Below, one piece after another: positions 19,030 to 27,740 of a stretch of DNA of 64,000 nt. Below the pieces are notes generated by a model. The model did no database searches. It worked only from the letters and a program-made list of their open reading frames with translations, and was not told the DNA's origin. The translations under genes and the position numbers were made by a program. The stretch comes from Rhodothermales bacterium (GTDB taxonomy: Bacteria; Bacteroidota; Rhodothermia; Rhodothermales; UBA10348), in contig JANQQV010000009.1 of assembly GCA_028284865.1 (NCBI GenBank), positions 97,245 through 161,244 on the forward strand, given 5' to 3'. Within the stretch, counting starts at the first letter, position 1. The number at the start of each line of letters is the position of its first letter.

Positions 19030-19102
19030 GGCATGAGTCGGGGCCCGGGTTGCGCGATCGTCATGACATCGTCTCGGTTGTTTGAACTTCGATAGTCTGA
19101 GC

Positions 19103-19789
19103 ATGCGCCAAAAACTCGTAGTGTTTTCCGGGGCTGGAATCAGCGCCGAGAGCGGACTGGCTACGTTCAGGGACAACGACGGCCTTTGGGAGAACCACGA
19201 CGTCCATGAGGTTGCAACGATGGGGGCGTGGCGCGCCAACCCGGCCCTCGTACAGCGTTTCTACAACGAGCGAAGACGTCAAGTCAGGGATGCGAGTCCA
19301 AACGCTGCGCATGAGGCTATCGCGCGATTGGAAGATGTGTTTGACGTCGCCGTCGTCACCCAGAACATAGATGATCTGCATGAAAGGGCCGGGTCTTCAG
19401 ATGTCCTGCACATCCATGGACAGATTGTTCGATCGCGGAGCAGTGTGGATTCTTCTCTGACCTATCCCATCGATGGGTGGGAGCTTTCCATGGGCGAGTT
19501 GTGCGAGAAGGGCTCTCAGCTTCGACCCGATGTCGTTTGGTTCGGAGAAAGCGTTCCTTTGATGTCAGAAGCGAGCCGAATTGTGGCGTCGGCCGATGTG
19601 TTTGTGGTCGTGGGCAGCTCGCTGCAAGTTTATCCAGCAGCTGATCTGATTTACCACGTCCGCCCAGGTGTACTCAAGTACTTTGTCGACCCGGCGGGTC
19701 CCGGTACCATGGAGAGCCAGGGGTTCGAGCACATCAGGGAAAAAGCGGCAGTAGGGGTTCCGCTGCTTGTTGAACGGTTGCTTGGGTGA
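19103..19789 (+). CDS. Sirtuin (NAD-dependent protein deacylase), zinc-cysteine-poor
   Basis: About 228 residues from the ATG at 19103. Catalytic sirtuin motifs are intact: VVFSGAGISAESGLATFRD (NAD), TQNIDDLHERAG, HIHGQIV with the catalytic His, and WFGESVP. The region that normally carries two CxxC zinc pairs reads VRSRSSVDSSL...ELCEKGSQLRPD and has only one cysteine, so the structural zinc is apparently absent, a pattern I recall from some Bacteroidota CobB-like proteins. Likely removes acyl groups from lysines. No operon partner. Confidence 0.9.
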   Translation: MRQKLVVFSGAGISAESGLATFRDNDGLWENHDVHEVATMGAWRANPALVQRFYNERRRQVRDASPNAAHEAIARLEDVFDVAVVTQNIDDLHERAGSSDVLHIHGQIVRSRSSVDSSLTYPIDGWELSMGELCEKGSQLRPDVVWFGESVPLMSEASRIVASADVFVVVGSSLQVYPAADLIYHVRPGVLKYFVDPAGPGTMESQGFEHIREKAAVGVPLLVERLLG

Positions 19790-19837
19790 CGGAACCTAGC
19801 GTTTAAACGAGGCCTGGCTGCGCGACAAGTGGGGTGA

Positions 19838-20092
19838 GTACTACTGGAGCAGGACGGTGACAACCTTGGTCTGTACGCGAGCCTTCCCATAGTGGTCGTC
19901 GGACATACGGTTGTAGACGTGGCCGAAGGGACTGGTACCGTCCTAGCCTACGTAACCCTGCAGTACGGGGAAGAGAGGGACAACCCCGTGGTCAAGGAGC
20001 AGTGGAAAGAAGCCTTGCTGCGCTACTGTCAGCTGGATACCGCCGCGATGGTGATGATTTGGGAGTATTGGAGGCGGCGGGCCAATGCTTAG
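19838..20092 (+). pseudogene. C-terminal remnant of a DUF2779-type protein
   Basis: After an in-frame stop near 19835, an open frame encodes about 84 residues. The last part (NPVVKEQWKEALLRYCQLDTAAMVMIWEYW) matches the C-terminal end of DUF2779 proteins as I remember that family. A full-length protein would be several hundred residues, and nothing upstream in this 340-base stretch supplies the rest. It looks like a decayed gene end, lying between the sirtuin and the HNH gene. Confidence 0.6.
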
Positions 20093-20129
20093 CTTTCGAA
20101 TCTGAAGTTGAATCTGCACCCCTGGATAG

Positions 20130-21038
20130 ATGACCCTTTCGGAACTGCGCGCCTTCCTGACCGACACCATGTCCATGTCGGAGGTGTATCAGCCGGTCAT
20201 CATCAAGGAATTGCTGGAGAATGGTGGGACGTGCTCGAAGGAGCACCTGGCAGCGCGCTTGGCTGACCATGATGAGGCCGTTCAGGACTATTACCGGAAG
20301 GTCTTGATGCGATACCCGAAACAGACGCTGACAAGCCATGGAGTGGTCGAGTATGATCGTCGATCAAGAACGTTCTCCCTGAATGTGGATGAGTCCGTTC
20401 GCAATGCCAGAGGGTTGATCCGGATCTGTGAGGACAAGATTGACGATTGGCTGGAAAGACGATCAAGCAGGTCGAATAACGTTTCGTCATCAAGGCGCTA
20501 CCAGGTTCTGAAGGCGTCGGGTGGCAAATGCGAGTTGTGCGGTATTCCTTCGTCACTTCGCCCGATCGACGTAGACCACATCGTGCCGCAATCGAAAGCC
20601 AACCGGTATGGCAAGGTCATCATTGGCGGCAGGCCGGTGGACGTCCACAGCATGGAGAATCTGCAGGCTTTGTGCATGACATGTAATCGCGGAAAGAGTG
20701 CAGGCGATAACACGGATTGGCGGGTGCGGCGTAAGCTGGTGCGTGATCGGATTCCAGCGCTGATGGTGGCAGAAGGGAAGTCGCCGTACGTCGTGCAACT
20801 CACAGGAAGGAAGCTGAGGAAAGCACTACGCGAGAAGCTCATCGAGGAGGTGGAAGAATACCTGGATTCGGGTGATGTGGAGGAGTTGGCGGATGTTGCC
20901 GAAGTGCTCATTGCACTGGCTGAATCACATGGATTGACCGCAGCGGAATTGGAAGCCTTGCGCACCAGGAAACGGAAAGAGCGGGGCGGGTTCGAGGACG
21001 GGCTGTATTATTCAGGAGACAAACCATCTGGGGCATGA
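20130..21038 (+). CDS. HNH endonuclease fused to a MazG-like pyrophosphohydrolase domain
   Basis: A 302-residue protein with three parts. Residues 1-100 are a helical, winged-helix-like region of unknown role. Residues about 120-195 form an HNH domain with zinc cysteines C134xxC137 and C182xxC185, the DVDHIV core (His150) and Asn177. Residues about 200-295 resemble the phosphoribosyl-ATP/MazG pyrophosphohydrolase fold: KLVRDRIP, then the metal-binding ExxE...ExxD pattern (E240/E243 and E252/D255). Both active sites look intact, so one chain could cut DNA and hydrolyse nucleotides. It overlaps the nuclease gene downstream by four bases. A defence role is inference. Confidence 0.78.
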   Translation: MTLSELRAFLTDTMSMSEVYQPVIIKELLENGGTCSKEHLAARLADHDEAVQDYYRKVLMRYPKQTLTSHGVVEYDRRSRTFSLNVDESVRNARGLIRICEDKIDDWLERRSSRSNNVSSSRRYQVLKASGGKCELCGIPSSLRPIDVDHIVPQSKANRYGKVIIGGRPVDVHSMENLQALCMTCNRGKSAGDNTDWRVRRKLVRDRIPALMVAEGKSPYVVQLTGRKLRKALREKLIEEVEEYLDSGDVEELADVAEVLIALAESHGLTAAELEALRTRKRKERGGFEDGLYYSGDKPSGA

Positions 21039-21718
21039 AGATCGCATTCCGCATACTGGTTTTGCTTGTCATTGCAGGGTTTTATTTCTTGGAATACAGG
21101 CAGGATGAAACCATGACCTTCATCGAAGACGAGGTGCTTTCTCGGACTCGAGGTGCTCATGAGCAGGCTGAAGGTGAGATGGTGGAGCCGGGGTTTGTTG
21201 ACTCGCCTGCCGATGAGGAAGAATCAACGACGGGATGGAATCCGCTTTCCTTAAGTCCGGGTGCCGCAAACAACAGTGGCCTTTCACCAAGCGGTCCGGT
21301 TGTTGAATGCGTAGTGGAGCGCATCATTGATGAGGATACGATTCACTGCGAGCCCGTCGGCAGGATCCGTCTGATCGGGATGGATACCCCAGAACGCGGT
21401 CAGAAGCCTTTCGGACCTGCGGCAACGGCTGCCTTGACGGAGATGACACCCGTCGGCGGTCTGATTGAAGTGGAATTCGATGTGGAACGAACGGATCGAT
21501 ACGATCGAATCCTCGGCTATTTGTGGGCCGACGGCGAATTGGTCAACTGGCGACTGGTTCGGAAAGGATGGGCGCTGATTGCCACGTATCCACCCAACGT
21601 GCGCTACACGGAGTATTTCCTTCAGGCGCAGCAGGATGCCCGGGCGGGAGGAGTCGGTCTATGGGCTGTGGACGGGTTTGACTGTGAGCCGAGCGCGTTC
21701 AGGAGGGGGGAGTGTTAG
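21035..21718 (+). CDS. Membrane-anchored staphylococcal-nuclease-like (TNase) protein
   Basis: A 227-residue protein with an N-terminal membrane anchor or signal (FRILVLLVIAGFYFLEY), then ~70 low-complexity residues, then a thermonuclease domain. Catalytic features equivalent to staphylococcal nuclease Arg35, Asp40/Thr41, Glu43 and Arg87 are seen in RLIGMDTPERG and RTDRYDRILGYLWADGE. It should therefore be an active nuclease facing the periplasm or outside. The start ATG overlaps the stop of the HNH-MazG gene (ATGA), so the two are translationally coupled. Confidence 0.88.
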   Translation: MKIAFRILVLLVIAGFYFLEYRQDETMTFIEDEVLSRTRGAHEQAEGEMVEPGFVDSPADEEESTTGWNPLSLSPGAANNSGLSPSGPVVECVVERIIDEDTIHCEPVGRIRLIGMDTPERGQKPFGPAATAALTEMTPVGGLIEVEFDVERTDRYDRILGYLWADGELVNWRLVRKGWALIATYPPNVRYTEYFLQAQQDARAGGVGLWAVDGFDCEPSAFRRGEC

Positions 21719-21903
21719 GCCGCACATGAATCACATAGAGCCGATCCTCCCTCGGGGTGAATCGGCCTGTTGTGGTGTGCCCGGTCGATTTGCTCCGGCT
21801 GCTTCGCAGCCTCCGTTAGTTGGCGCCCAAAGGAGCGTTTCTCGCCGCTTCGATCGCCTCGTTTGAACTCCCTTCGCGAGTTCTCACATCTTGCCCGAAA
21901 TGA

Positions 21904-21940
21904 AAAAGCCCTCTCCCGGCAGATACCGGAAGAGGGCTTT
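21904..21940 (-). terminator. Ancestral tRNA-Arg terminator, left of attL
   Basis: On the minus strand an 11-bp stem, AAAAGCCCTCT paired with AGAGGGCTTTT, encloses a nested CCGG/CCGG hairpin and ends in a T-run. It sits directly 3' of the truncated tRNA copy (21943-21991). The simplest reading is that this was the tRNA terminator before the element inserted. The rest of the 21719-22139 stretch holds only the attL repeat and arm-type sites. Confidence 0.75.
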
Positions 21941-21991
<51 letters not shown>

Positions 21992-22046
21992 ATGAGTACT
22001 GGTAAAGCCAAGCACTGCAATGAGATAGAAAAGTAAAAAATGTTAC

Positions 22047-22064
22047 GTGAGTATATCGTGAGCA
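22047..22064 (+). promoter_or_regulatory. Left-end arm-type sites (GTGAGTA family)
   Basis: GTGAGTA at 22047-22053 is followed by GTGAGCA at 22058-22064, start-to-start 11 bases, one helical turn. A weaker match (ATGAGTA) is at 21992-21998. The same heptamer with the same 11-base spacing occurs beside the integrase gene at the right end, which suggests integrase arm-binding sites. A separate inverted repeat, TGTGAC/GTCACA, lies at 22084-22101 before the next gene. Confidence 0.6.
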
Positions 22065-22139
22065 GTATGTGGTCCAATCGTTGTGTGACATTCGCGTCAC
22101 AACTATTATCGTCTTGATTTCAGTAGATCGGAAACGCCA

Positions 22140-23267
22140 GTGGAACCACTAAGCTTTTATTCATTGTCTAAAGATGTTCTCAATCTCATATACAATGGCG
22201 GGGTTGCATTGGCCAAAAAGGTGCGCGAAAGGAAGACAGATGATTGGAGATCAGATATTGCGAATCCACGCAGATTGAAACTGCTTCGGAGCTACTACTC
22301 AGAGAATGATAGCTCATCGTGGTACCATTTCAAGATTGGTGCAGTGGAAGGGAAAGTGCCGTTTTTGTCTCGCCCAGAGTGGTTCGGAAAGGATAAGTAC
22401 CTACTAAAGCACACCAAAAGCAGTGTAGCGCGGAGTCGCCACCATCAGTCTGTATTGGATATTAGAGAAAGGATGGGAGTTAGGTTGACCAATGACCCAC
22501 TATTCACCTTCACGGCTTTGCAGGAGGAGACAGATTCCCTCACCATATTTTGCTCAGATTGCAACTACTTTGACTTCGTTTCGGAGTGTGGACTAATTGA
22601 GGACGAGCTGACAGCAAATGTTTCAGATCCTCACCATGGATATGCTATTCGAGACAATCTTGCTAAGGACCTGGGTACTTTGCTAGAAAACCCAAGATCA
22701 ACTGTTGGTATGGGGGTTCACACAGCAGTGTTCTTTAGAAGAAAAGGAGAATGGAGGATGTTGCGCCAAACACGGTCAGAAGAGACGATATCCTGGCCAA
22801 ACGCTTTCAGCACCGTACCCAACTTTGCTTTCCAAGCAATGTTTGGTCGGGAGGAGGAATTCGATCTTCAACACAACTTTCTTAGGGAATACGGAGAGGA
22901 GTTATTCGATTTTGAGGAGCTTCGTGGAAGAGATACTAGGATTGAATACGATTGGTTTTACCACCAGCCAGAAATAAAGAACCTAGTTGAGACGTTAGAG
23001 AAAGGAGGAGCGTCGTTTTTTCAGACTGGTTTTGGGTTCGATGCACTCAATGGTGAGTTTAATATTACCAGCGCACTTGTTGTGTCAGATGAGGAAGCCT
23101 GGACTGAGACTATTGGCGATCAGCAATGGTCGTGGGAGTCCAATGATATAGATTCACTTTCCATTGCCGAAGTTGTAGAGTGTATTGCCTCGAACTACAA
23201 GGAGATGCCATTCGCCAGTGTTGCGGCGATAGACCAAGGTCTTAAGAGTATTTCACTCGACGTTTAG
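22140..23267 (+). CDS. Nudix-like protein of unknown function on the island
   Basis: A 375-residue cytosolic protein starting at GTG 22140. I do not recognise the whole protein. Residues about 185-260 resemble a divergent Nudix fold: STVGMGVHTAVFFRRKGEW, then RQTRSEETISWPNAF, then FLREYGEELF (residues 247-256), which keeps the REUxEE core of the Nudix box while the upstream glycine/glutamate spacing is not canonical. Nudix enzymes hydrolyse nucleoside-diphosphate-linked compounds, including NAD derivatives. The N-terminal ~140 residues are unassigned. The gene ends 26 bases from the end of the convergent SIR2 gene, and both are AT-rich relative to the host. Confidence 0.6.
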   Translation: MEPLSFYSLSKDVLNLIYNGGVALAKKVRERKTDDWRSDIANPRRLKLLRSYYSENDSSSWYHFKIGAVEGKVPFLSRPEWFGKDKYLLKHTKSSVARSRHHQSVLDIRERMGVRLTNDPLFTFTALQEETDSLTIFCSDCNYFDFVSECGLIEDELTANVSDPHHGYAIRDNLAKDLGTLLENPRSTVGMGVHTAVFFRRKGEWRMLRQTRSEETISWPNAFSTVPNFAFQAMFGREEEFDLQHNFLREYGEELFDFEELRGRDTRIEYDWFYHQPEIKNLVETLEKGGASFFQTGFGFDALNGEFNITSALVVSDEEAWTETIGDQQWSWESNDIDSLSIAEVVECIASNYKEMPFASVAAIDQGLKSISLDV

Positions 23268-23293
23268 CTTCTGCATTTCATCGTTATCGGATA

Positions 23294-24502
23294 TCAGAGT
23301 AGTAAATCCTCGATAGGCCGATGTTCGTCACACATGAATCTTTCCAAGCAAAAGACCTGTCCGTTATGGTCGAGATTCAAGAGGGCAAGCTGTGCGGAGG
23401 TACAGTCCTCGTCATATATGTATAGTTTTCGATCTGCATCTTCGTTTAGCCAGGTTTGAACTCTATTGACTACTCCACGATCGTTCCAGGAAAATCCCGT
23501 CACTATCAAGGCAATACTCATGTCGAGTCTAGCCAGAAAAGCCGACCAGTGGTCAGCGTAAACTCCCGATTGATATGCCGCCTCCTTTGTGCCACCGGTG
23601 AGGAAGGACGGCCCATGAGGAATCCCAATGGAGTTTCCTCTGCTGTCTACTAAGTGGTTTATGTCCTTTGAGAGTGGCCGGCAAAGGTCGTCGTAAAAAT
23701 TGCCCCCTCTGGAGACCCGGGTTCTCCACCAATCAATCGACCCATGGAGCTTCAGAAGGACGATCTCCTCATTGTGATGGGGGTTTTCCTCCAGTCCTTT
23801 AACTAGCGCGATGCGATCATACCACAACACTTGTCCATCAGGAAGCCTGAAATTAAAGCCATCTGTGTAAGGCTTTCGGCTCCACTTTGGTATCCGTCTA
23901 TTGTGATCTCTGAGTTTGCTGTCAAGTAGGTTTTCGAGGACCTGGTCGTGATTGAGAGTTGCGATCGTAAGTCGCTTGACCCGCTCTGAATCGATGGCAG
24001 ATTCCAACAACTGAAATCCCCTTGGAGCAATCTCAATTCGTCCGAGGAAGTGATAGACCGCGTCAGAAATCAACTTGCAGACCCGAGAATATGCCTGTTC
24101 TGGATTGAATCGTTCATTTTGGGCGCAAAGCCCTTCCACTACATCGTTCAGTTGATTTAAATAAAGTCCGACCGGGGGACTGATAAAAGACCCTTTAACT
24201 CGAGTCGATAAGTGATGGGCGAAGACGTATACATCCTCGTAGTTCGCCTTTCTCGGAGCATCCTGCCCTCCCGTTGCCGCAACCGACTCTGTGTCACAGA
24301 TCTTTAGGAGCTGGTCAAATAGCTGCTTGGTTAAAAAACCGATTCCCGGACCAAATGGGCTGCATTCGTCGGATAGGCCGGGAGTAAACTGTTCTGAATC
24401 AAAGCAATAGTCCGCTTCCCGAATGGTATCAGTCAATTCAAGGGCGAGCGGAAAACCTGATTCACGAGAAGCACCCGCTCCCAAGAGAAATGACACGTTC
24501 AT
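23294..24502 (-). CDS. SIR2-like domain protein, probable NADase-type defence effector
   Basis: A 402-residue protein. SIR2-family NAD-binding features are an N-terminal FLLGAGASRESGFP (residues 5-18), ATLNHDQVLENLL (181-193, equivalent of the conserved Asn-x-Asp), LLKLHGSIDWW (249-259, catalytic His) and IVTGFSWNDRGV near the C-terminus. This matches the SIR2_2-like branch found in phage-defence systems (Thoeris ThsA, SIR2-HerA, DSR, SIR2-pAgo), where the domain depletes NAD+ and aborts infection, not the deacetylase branch. There is no second sensor domain, so sensing may depend on the convergent Nudix-like neighbour or on another gene. Confidence 0.82.
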   Translation of the reverse strand: MNVSFLLGAGASRESGFPLALELTDTIREADYCFDSEQFTPGLSDECSPFGPGIGFLTKQLFDQLLKICDTESVAATGGQDAPRKANYEDVYVFAHHLSTRVKGSFISPPVGLYLNQLNDVVEGLCAQNERFNPEQAYSRVCKLISDAVYHFLGRIEIAPRGFQLLESAIDSERVKRLTIATLNHDQVLENLLDSKLRDHNRRIPKWSRKPYTDGFNFRLPDGQVLWYDRIALVKGLEENPHHNEEIVLLKLHGSIDWWRTRVSRGGNFYDDLCRPLSKDINHLVDSRGNSIGIPHGPSFLTGGTKEAAYQSGVYADHWSAFLARLDMSIALIVTGFSWNDRGVVNRVQTWLNEDADRKLYIYDEDCTSAQLALLNLDHNGQVFCLERFMCDEHRPIEDLLL

Positions 24503-24551
24503 GTAGTAGGTACAATGAGTATTTCCCGTAAGTGCCGCGTATCGAGAATTG

Positions 24552-27500
24552 TCAACGCATGACCACGAAAGAGCCGGTCTTGGTCGATGACCCGGAAACT
24601 ATCATCACCTTGTAAACACCCGGCGACAGGCGACTAACCGGAACCCGCTGTTCATATAGCCCAGGTGCAATAGAATCGGCCTTGAACTCGGCAGTACGTC
24701 TACCCAGTACGTCGAGGATGATAATTTGCACGGCGCCCGTTCTTTCGACCGAAAAAGGAATCGTGATAGAATCGGATGAAGGATTTGGATAGGGTACAAC
24801 CGCTTCAAGTTCGGCGACGGCGTGGCCATCTGGCACCTGCTCTACGAAAACGCCTGAAGCAACCCCGGAGACTTCAACTAATAGGTTGTCAATCCAAGCG
24901 GGTTCTGAGCCCGTAGTTTGATACGCTCTGAAGCCAACTTTCTGGACTAGATCCAGGCTAAATGTCGGGGGAACTGCAAAAGATTCTTCGACCAACAGCG
25001 TCGATCCACTCTCGTCAAAGACTCTTCCGGTCATCGCGCTTTCGTTTATTGTCCAGCTGAATTGAAATGTACCGGTAGTATTCGCCCAAGTTCGTGCATC
25101 TCTTTCATTGCCACCCCATGTAACGGCGATCACGTTACTATTTCCGAAGTTTGCGGTCGCCTTAATGTTATTCAGTTCGACACGAACACCGTCAGCCAAT
25201 TCGAAAAAGGCCATGGCTTGCATTCCCCAGAAAGATGTGGAAAGTCCACCTTGATACGAGAGAATTAGCTCTTGCACATTTGACCCAAACGAAACCTCTC
25301 TCCATAGATCTGCTCCCGAGTCGGTGGCTCTCCCTTCTAAGCGATCGTTCGCTAGTCCAGGTCCGTTCCGGATTATCTCGAGAATCCAGTGGTTTGGGAT
25401 TGAGCCTCCGTCTAGGCTCAATGATTCGCTCGATAGAATTGCGCCAGACTCATTTTCGACGACACCGTCGGAATCAACTGCTGTCTCCGAAATGACCATG
25501 GACTCATCGGGGATACCGTCGCCATTAGTGTCGACCTCAACGACAGAAGGGCCCGTGGTTGCAGGGGTGAAAGTGACAATGGTGGAAGAGGTTAGAGAAA
25601 TCTCTGGGGCGATCCCTAGCTCGAGGCCGCCATTCGCAGACGGGGTCATTTGCTCTAGGTTCATTGCACCGTCTGCGTAAGCAGCTGAATGCAATGTTAA
25701 GCTCTCTTGCACTGGAGCATAGAAGACCGTCAGGCTGTCACCCTCGAAGTCTCCAGTGGCTACTCTCTTGACTAGAACATCGGCAATTTCATTGACATAG
25801 CTACCATCGGCTAAGAATCCTGAACGATGTCCTTGTCCATTCTCCACATACGCGTTCACGGGGCAGGCTGCCCCGATAAGTTTTCTTCCCCATCCGCCCA
25901 AAACATCTGCAGCTGTGGCGAGAACATGCTTTTTGGGTTGTGAAGCACGCGACCCTTCTGGGACCGTGTCCACTCTGAACCCATCGTAGATGGAGCCGCC
26001 AGCTTGATAGCTGAACGAAGCACTACCATGCATGTACTTCGCGCGTTGATTCCTTCGGTAAGTCGACGCGTTACTGTCATAAATTCCCAGTAGTGTGACC
26101 CCGGAATCATGTAATACAGTGGCTTTCGTGGCCAACACGGCATGAACTTGTTTGTCCGATATGTACATGGCCACGATAGCAGGCTCGCCGTTGCGGAGCA
26201 GGCCGGTAAGTTCAGAATACTCGTCTGCATGAGCTGGCCGACTGGTTATCCCCAGGTTTTCTGTGAAACCTTCCCGGAATTGAATCACGTGGAAGTTCGT
26301 CACCGGTTCGGTTACATCAGCACTTGTGCTCGACCAAGAATTTGGTTCACCAGAAAGCGGCTTTAGTTCTGGACTAAGGAAATATCGCCCAACCGATCCC
26401 GACATTCCGTAGCACCGACCGTTTTGCGTCACGACCCAGTCCATGATCATCGAGACAGGAACACCGCTTAGCGCACCTGACTTCCACTCAGCCAAGGATG
26501 GAGCGTCAAGATTCGAAAATTGATATTGATCCCTTCCGTAGGTGAATGAGCTACCATCAGAACTTCGTCTCGCAAAAAAATGAGAAACCTTTTCTGACTG
26601 CGAATATGATGTACTTGTCCCATCTATTGCATCTACTGAAAAGACAAGGGGTTGATTGCTGATACTCCCGGAGAGCCGGTCGGAGTAAACTGCAACCTCT
26701 ACAGATCCTCCTGCGGGAATACTGTCTATTAGTCCATCTGAGTCTGAGTCAAGTTGATCAAAGGTGTAGAGGTTGAGATCTGCTGTGATGGAGGAACCAC
26801 TTAGTGTAGCCCCAACTTGGACATTTCTTATTGCTTCACTTCCGGTGTTGTTAACCCGGAATACGGCAACCACCCGATCCTGATCAAAATCCTTAGAGAA
26901 GTTGTCATCGATACTCCATGAATCAGAGGAGTCGATAGCAATGTCTACTGAGTATTGCGGGTTAGTGCCACCTCCGTCTCCCCCTTGATCAATTTGGATT
27001 GCGGTCGTTGCCCAAGGAGAGAAAATGACATTGTCCGAAACCACCGAACCCGAACCACCAGGGTTTGAAGAATGCGTGGGTCCACTGGAGTCTCCCCAGA
27101 AGTTGTTTTGTGCCTGAAGCGATTTGGATGATGAGTTTGATATTCTAGATCCTGAAATGATGTTGCTATTTGTAATGAAGCTATCCTGGGCGTCCTCCGT
27201 CATGTAGACGTAGACGTCTTCGAATGAGGAGTTGTCAATTTGGATTTGGCCTCTGCTGCGGTCATCGTTTGATGGGTCGTGGACCCTGATGGAGCTGTTA
27301 GAATACCGGTAGCCTTCAAAAGTGACTCCATTCGCAACGAGTTTGCTGGAATCCAGGATGTAGATCTCTTCATCTCGACCAATATCGACGACAACACCAG
27401 GCTCAATTGTCAAGGTCGAATTGTCTGAGAGGCGTAAATCAGAAGTCAATTGATATGGGCTTCCTGAGAGGCTCCATGATGTGTTTGAATCTATTGTGCC

Positions 27501-27584
27501 GGAAACAGAAGTTTGCGCACGAGTGGAATGTCCGGTCAAGAGGAATACTAGTGCTAGGGCTATCGGGTACCTAAGGCCACTCAT
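24552..27584 (-). CDS. T9SS-exported protein with cysteine-peptidase-like domain
   Basis: About 1010 residues from the ATG at 27584 (signal peptide SGLRYPIALALVFLLTGHSTRAQ); the 90 bases upstream are open but lack a better start. The N-terminal ~200 residues are a right-handed beta-helix type repeat ending in NNFWGDSSGPTH. A central domain has NGRCYGMSGSVGRYF (Cys about residue 391), KQVHAVLATKATV (His about 481) and LLGIYDSNA (Asp about 503), the C-H-D order of papain/C39-like peptidases. A beta-sandwich follows, then a T9SS sorting domain (VVPYPNPSSDSITI, LSPGVYKVMIVSG). It is predicted to be secreted or cell-surface. A T9SS client as mobile-element cargo is unusual. Confidence 0.75.
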   Translation of the reverse strand: MSGLRYPIALALVFLLTGHSTRAQTSVSGTIDSNTSWSLSGSPYQLTSDLRLSDNSTLTIEPGVVVDIGRDEEIYILDSSKLVANGVTFEGYRYSNSSIRVHDPSNDDRSRGQIQIDNSSFEDVYVYMTEDAQDSFITNSNIISGSRISNSSSKSLQAQNNFWGDSSGPTHSSNPGGSGSVVSDNVIFSPWATTAIQIDQGGDGGGTNPQYSVDIAIDSSDSWSIDDNFSKDFDQDRVVAVFRVNNTGSEAIRNVQVGATLSGSSITADLNLYTFDQLDSDSDGLIDSIPAGGSVEVAVYSDRLSGSISNQPLVFSVDAIDGTSTSYSQSEKVSHFFARRSSDGSSFTYGRDQYQFSNLDAPSLAEWKSGALSGVPVSMIMDWVVTQNGRCYGMSGSVGRYFLSPELKPLSGEPNSWSSTSADVTEPVTNFHVIQFREGFTENLGITSRPAHADEYSELTGLLRNGEPAIVAMYISDKQVHAVLATKATVLHDSGVTLLGIYDSNASTYRRNQRAKYMHGSASFSYQAGGSIYDGFRVDTVPEGSRASQPKKHVLATAADVLGGWGRKLIGAACPVNAYVENGQGHRSGFLADGSYVNEIADVLVKRVATGDFEGDSLTVFYAPVQESLTLHSAAYADGAMNLEQMTPSANGGLELGIAPEISLTSSTIVTFTPATTGPSVVEVDTNGDGIPDESMVISETAVDSDGVVENESGAILSSESLSLDGGSIPNHWILEIIRNGPGLANDRLEGRATDSGADLWREVSFGSNVQELILSYQGGLSTSFWGMQAMAFFELADGVRVELNNIKATANFGNSNVIAVTWGGNERDARTWANTTGTFQFSWTINESAMTGRVFDESGSTLLVEESFAVPPTFSLDLVQKVGFRAYQTTGSEPAWIDNLLVEVSGVASGVFVEQVPDGHAVAELEAVVPYPNPSSDSITIPFSVERTGAVQIIILDVLGRRTAEFKADSIAPGLYEQRVPVSRLSPGVYKVMIVSGSSTKTGSFVVMR

Positions 27585-27740
27585 GCTACTTCCGTTTTTT
27601 TGATACCGAGGGAGACTCGAGACGAATGTGCTCATCGACCCCACAAATGTCAACACGAGGTAGATTTTGACCAAGATGCTTACATCTCATACTAGTCACC
27701 GATAATTGCCTCTTATCGGAAACGCTCTGCTGCCAGGCTG

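Noticed and set aside
21776..21800. GTGCCCGG near 21776 resembling the tRNA 3' end
   Set aside because: Only about eight bases match before the sequence diverges, far short of the 51-bp att repeat; probably chance.
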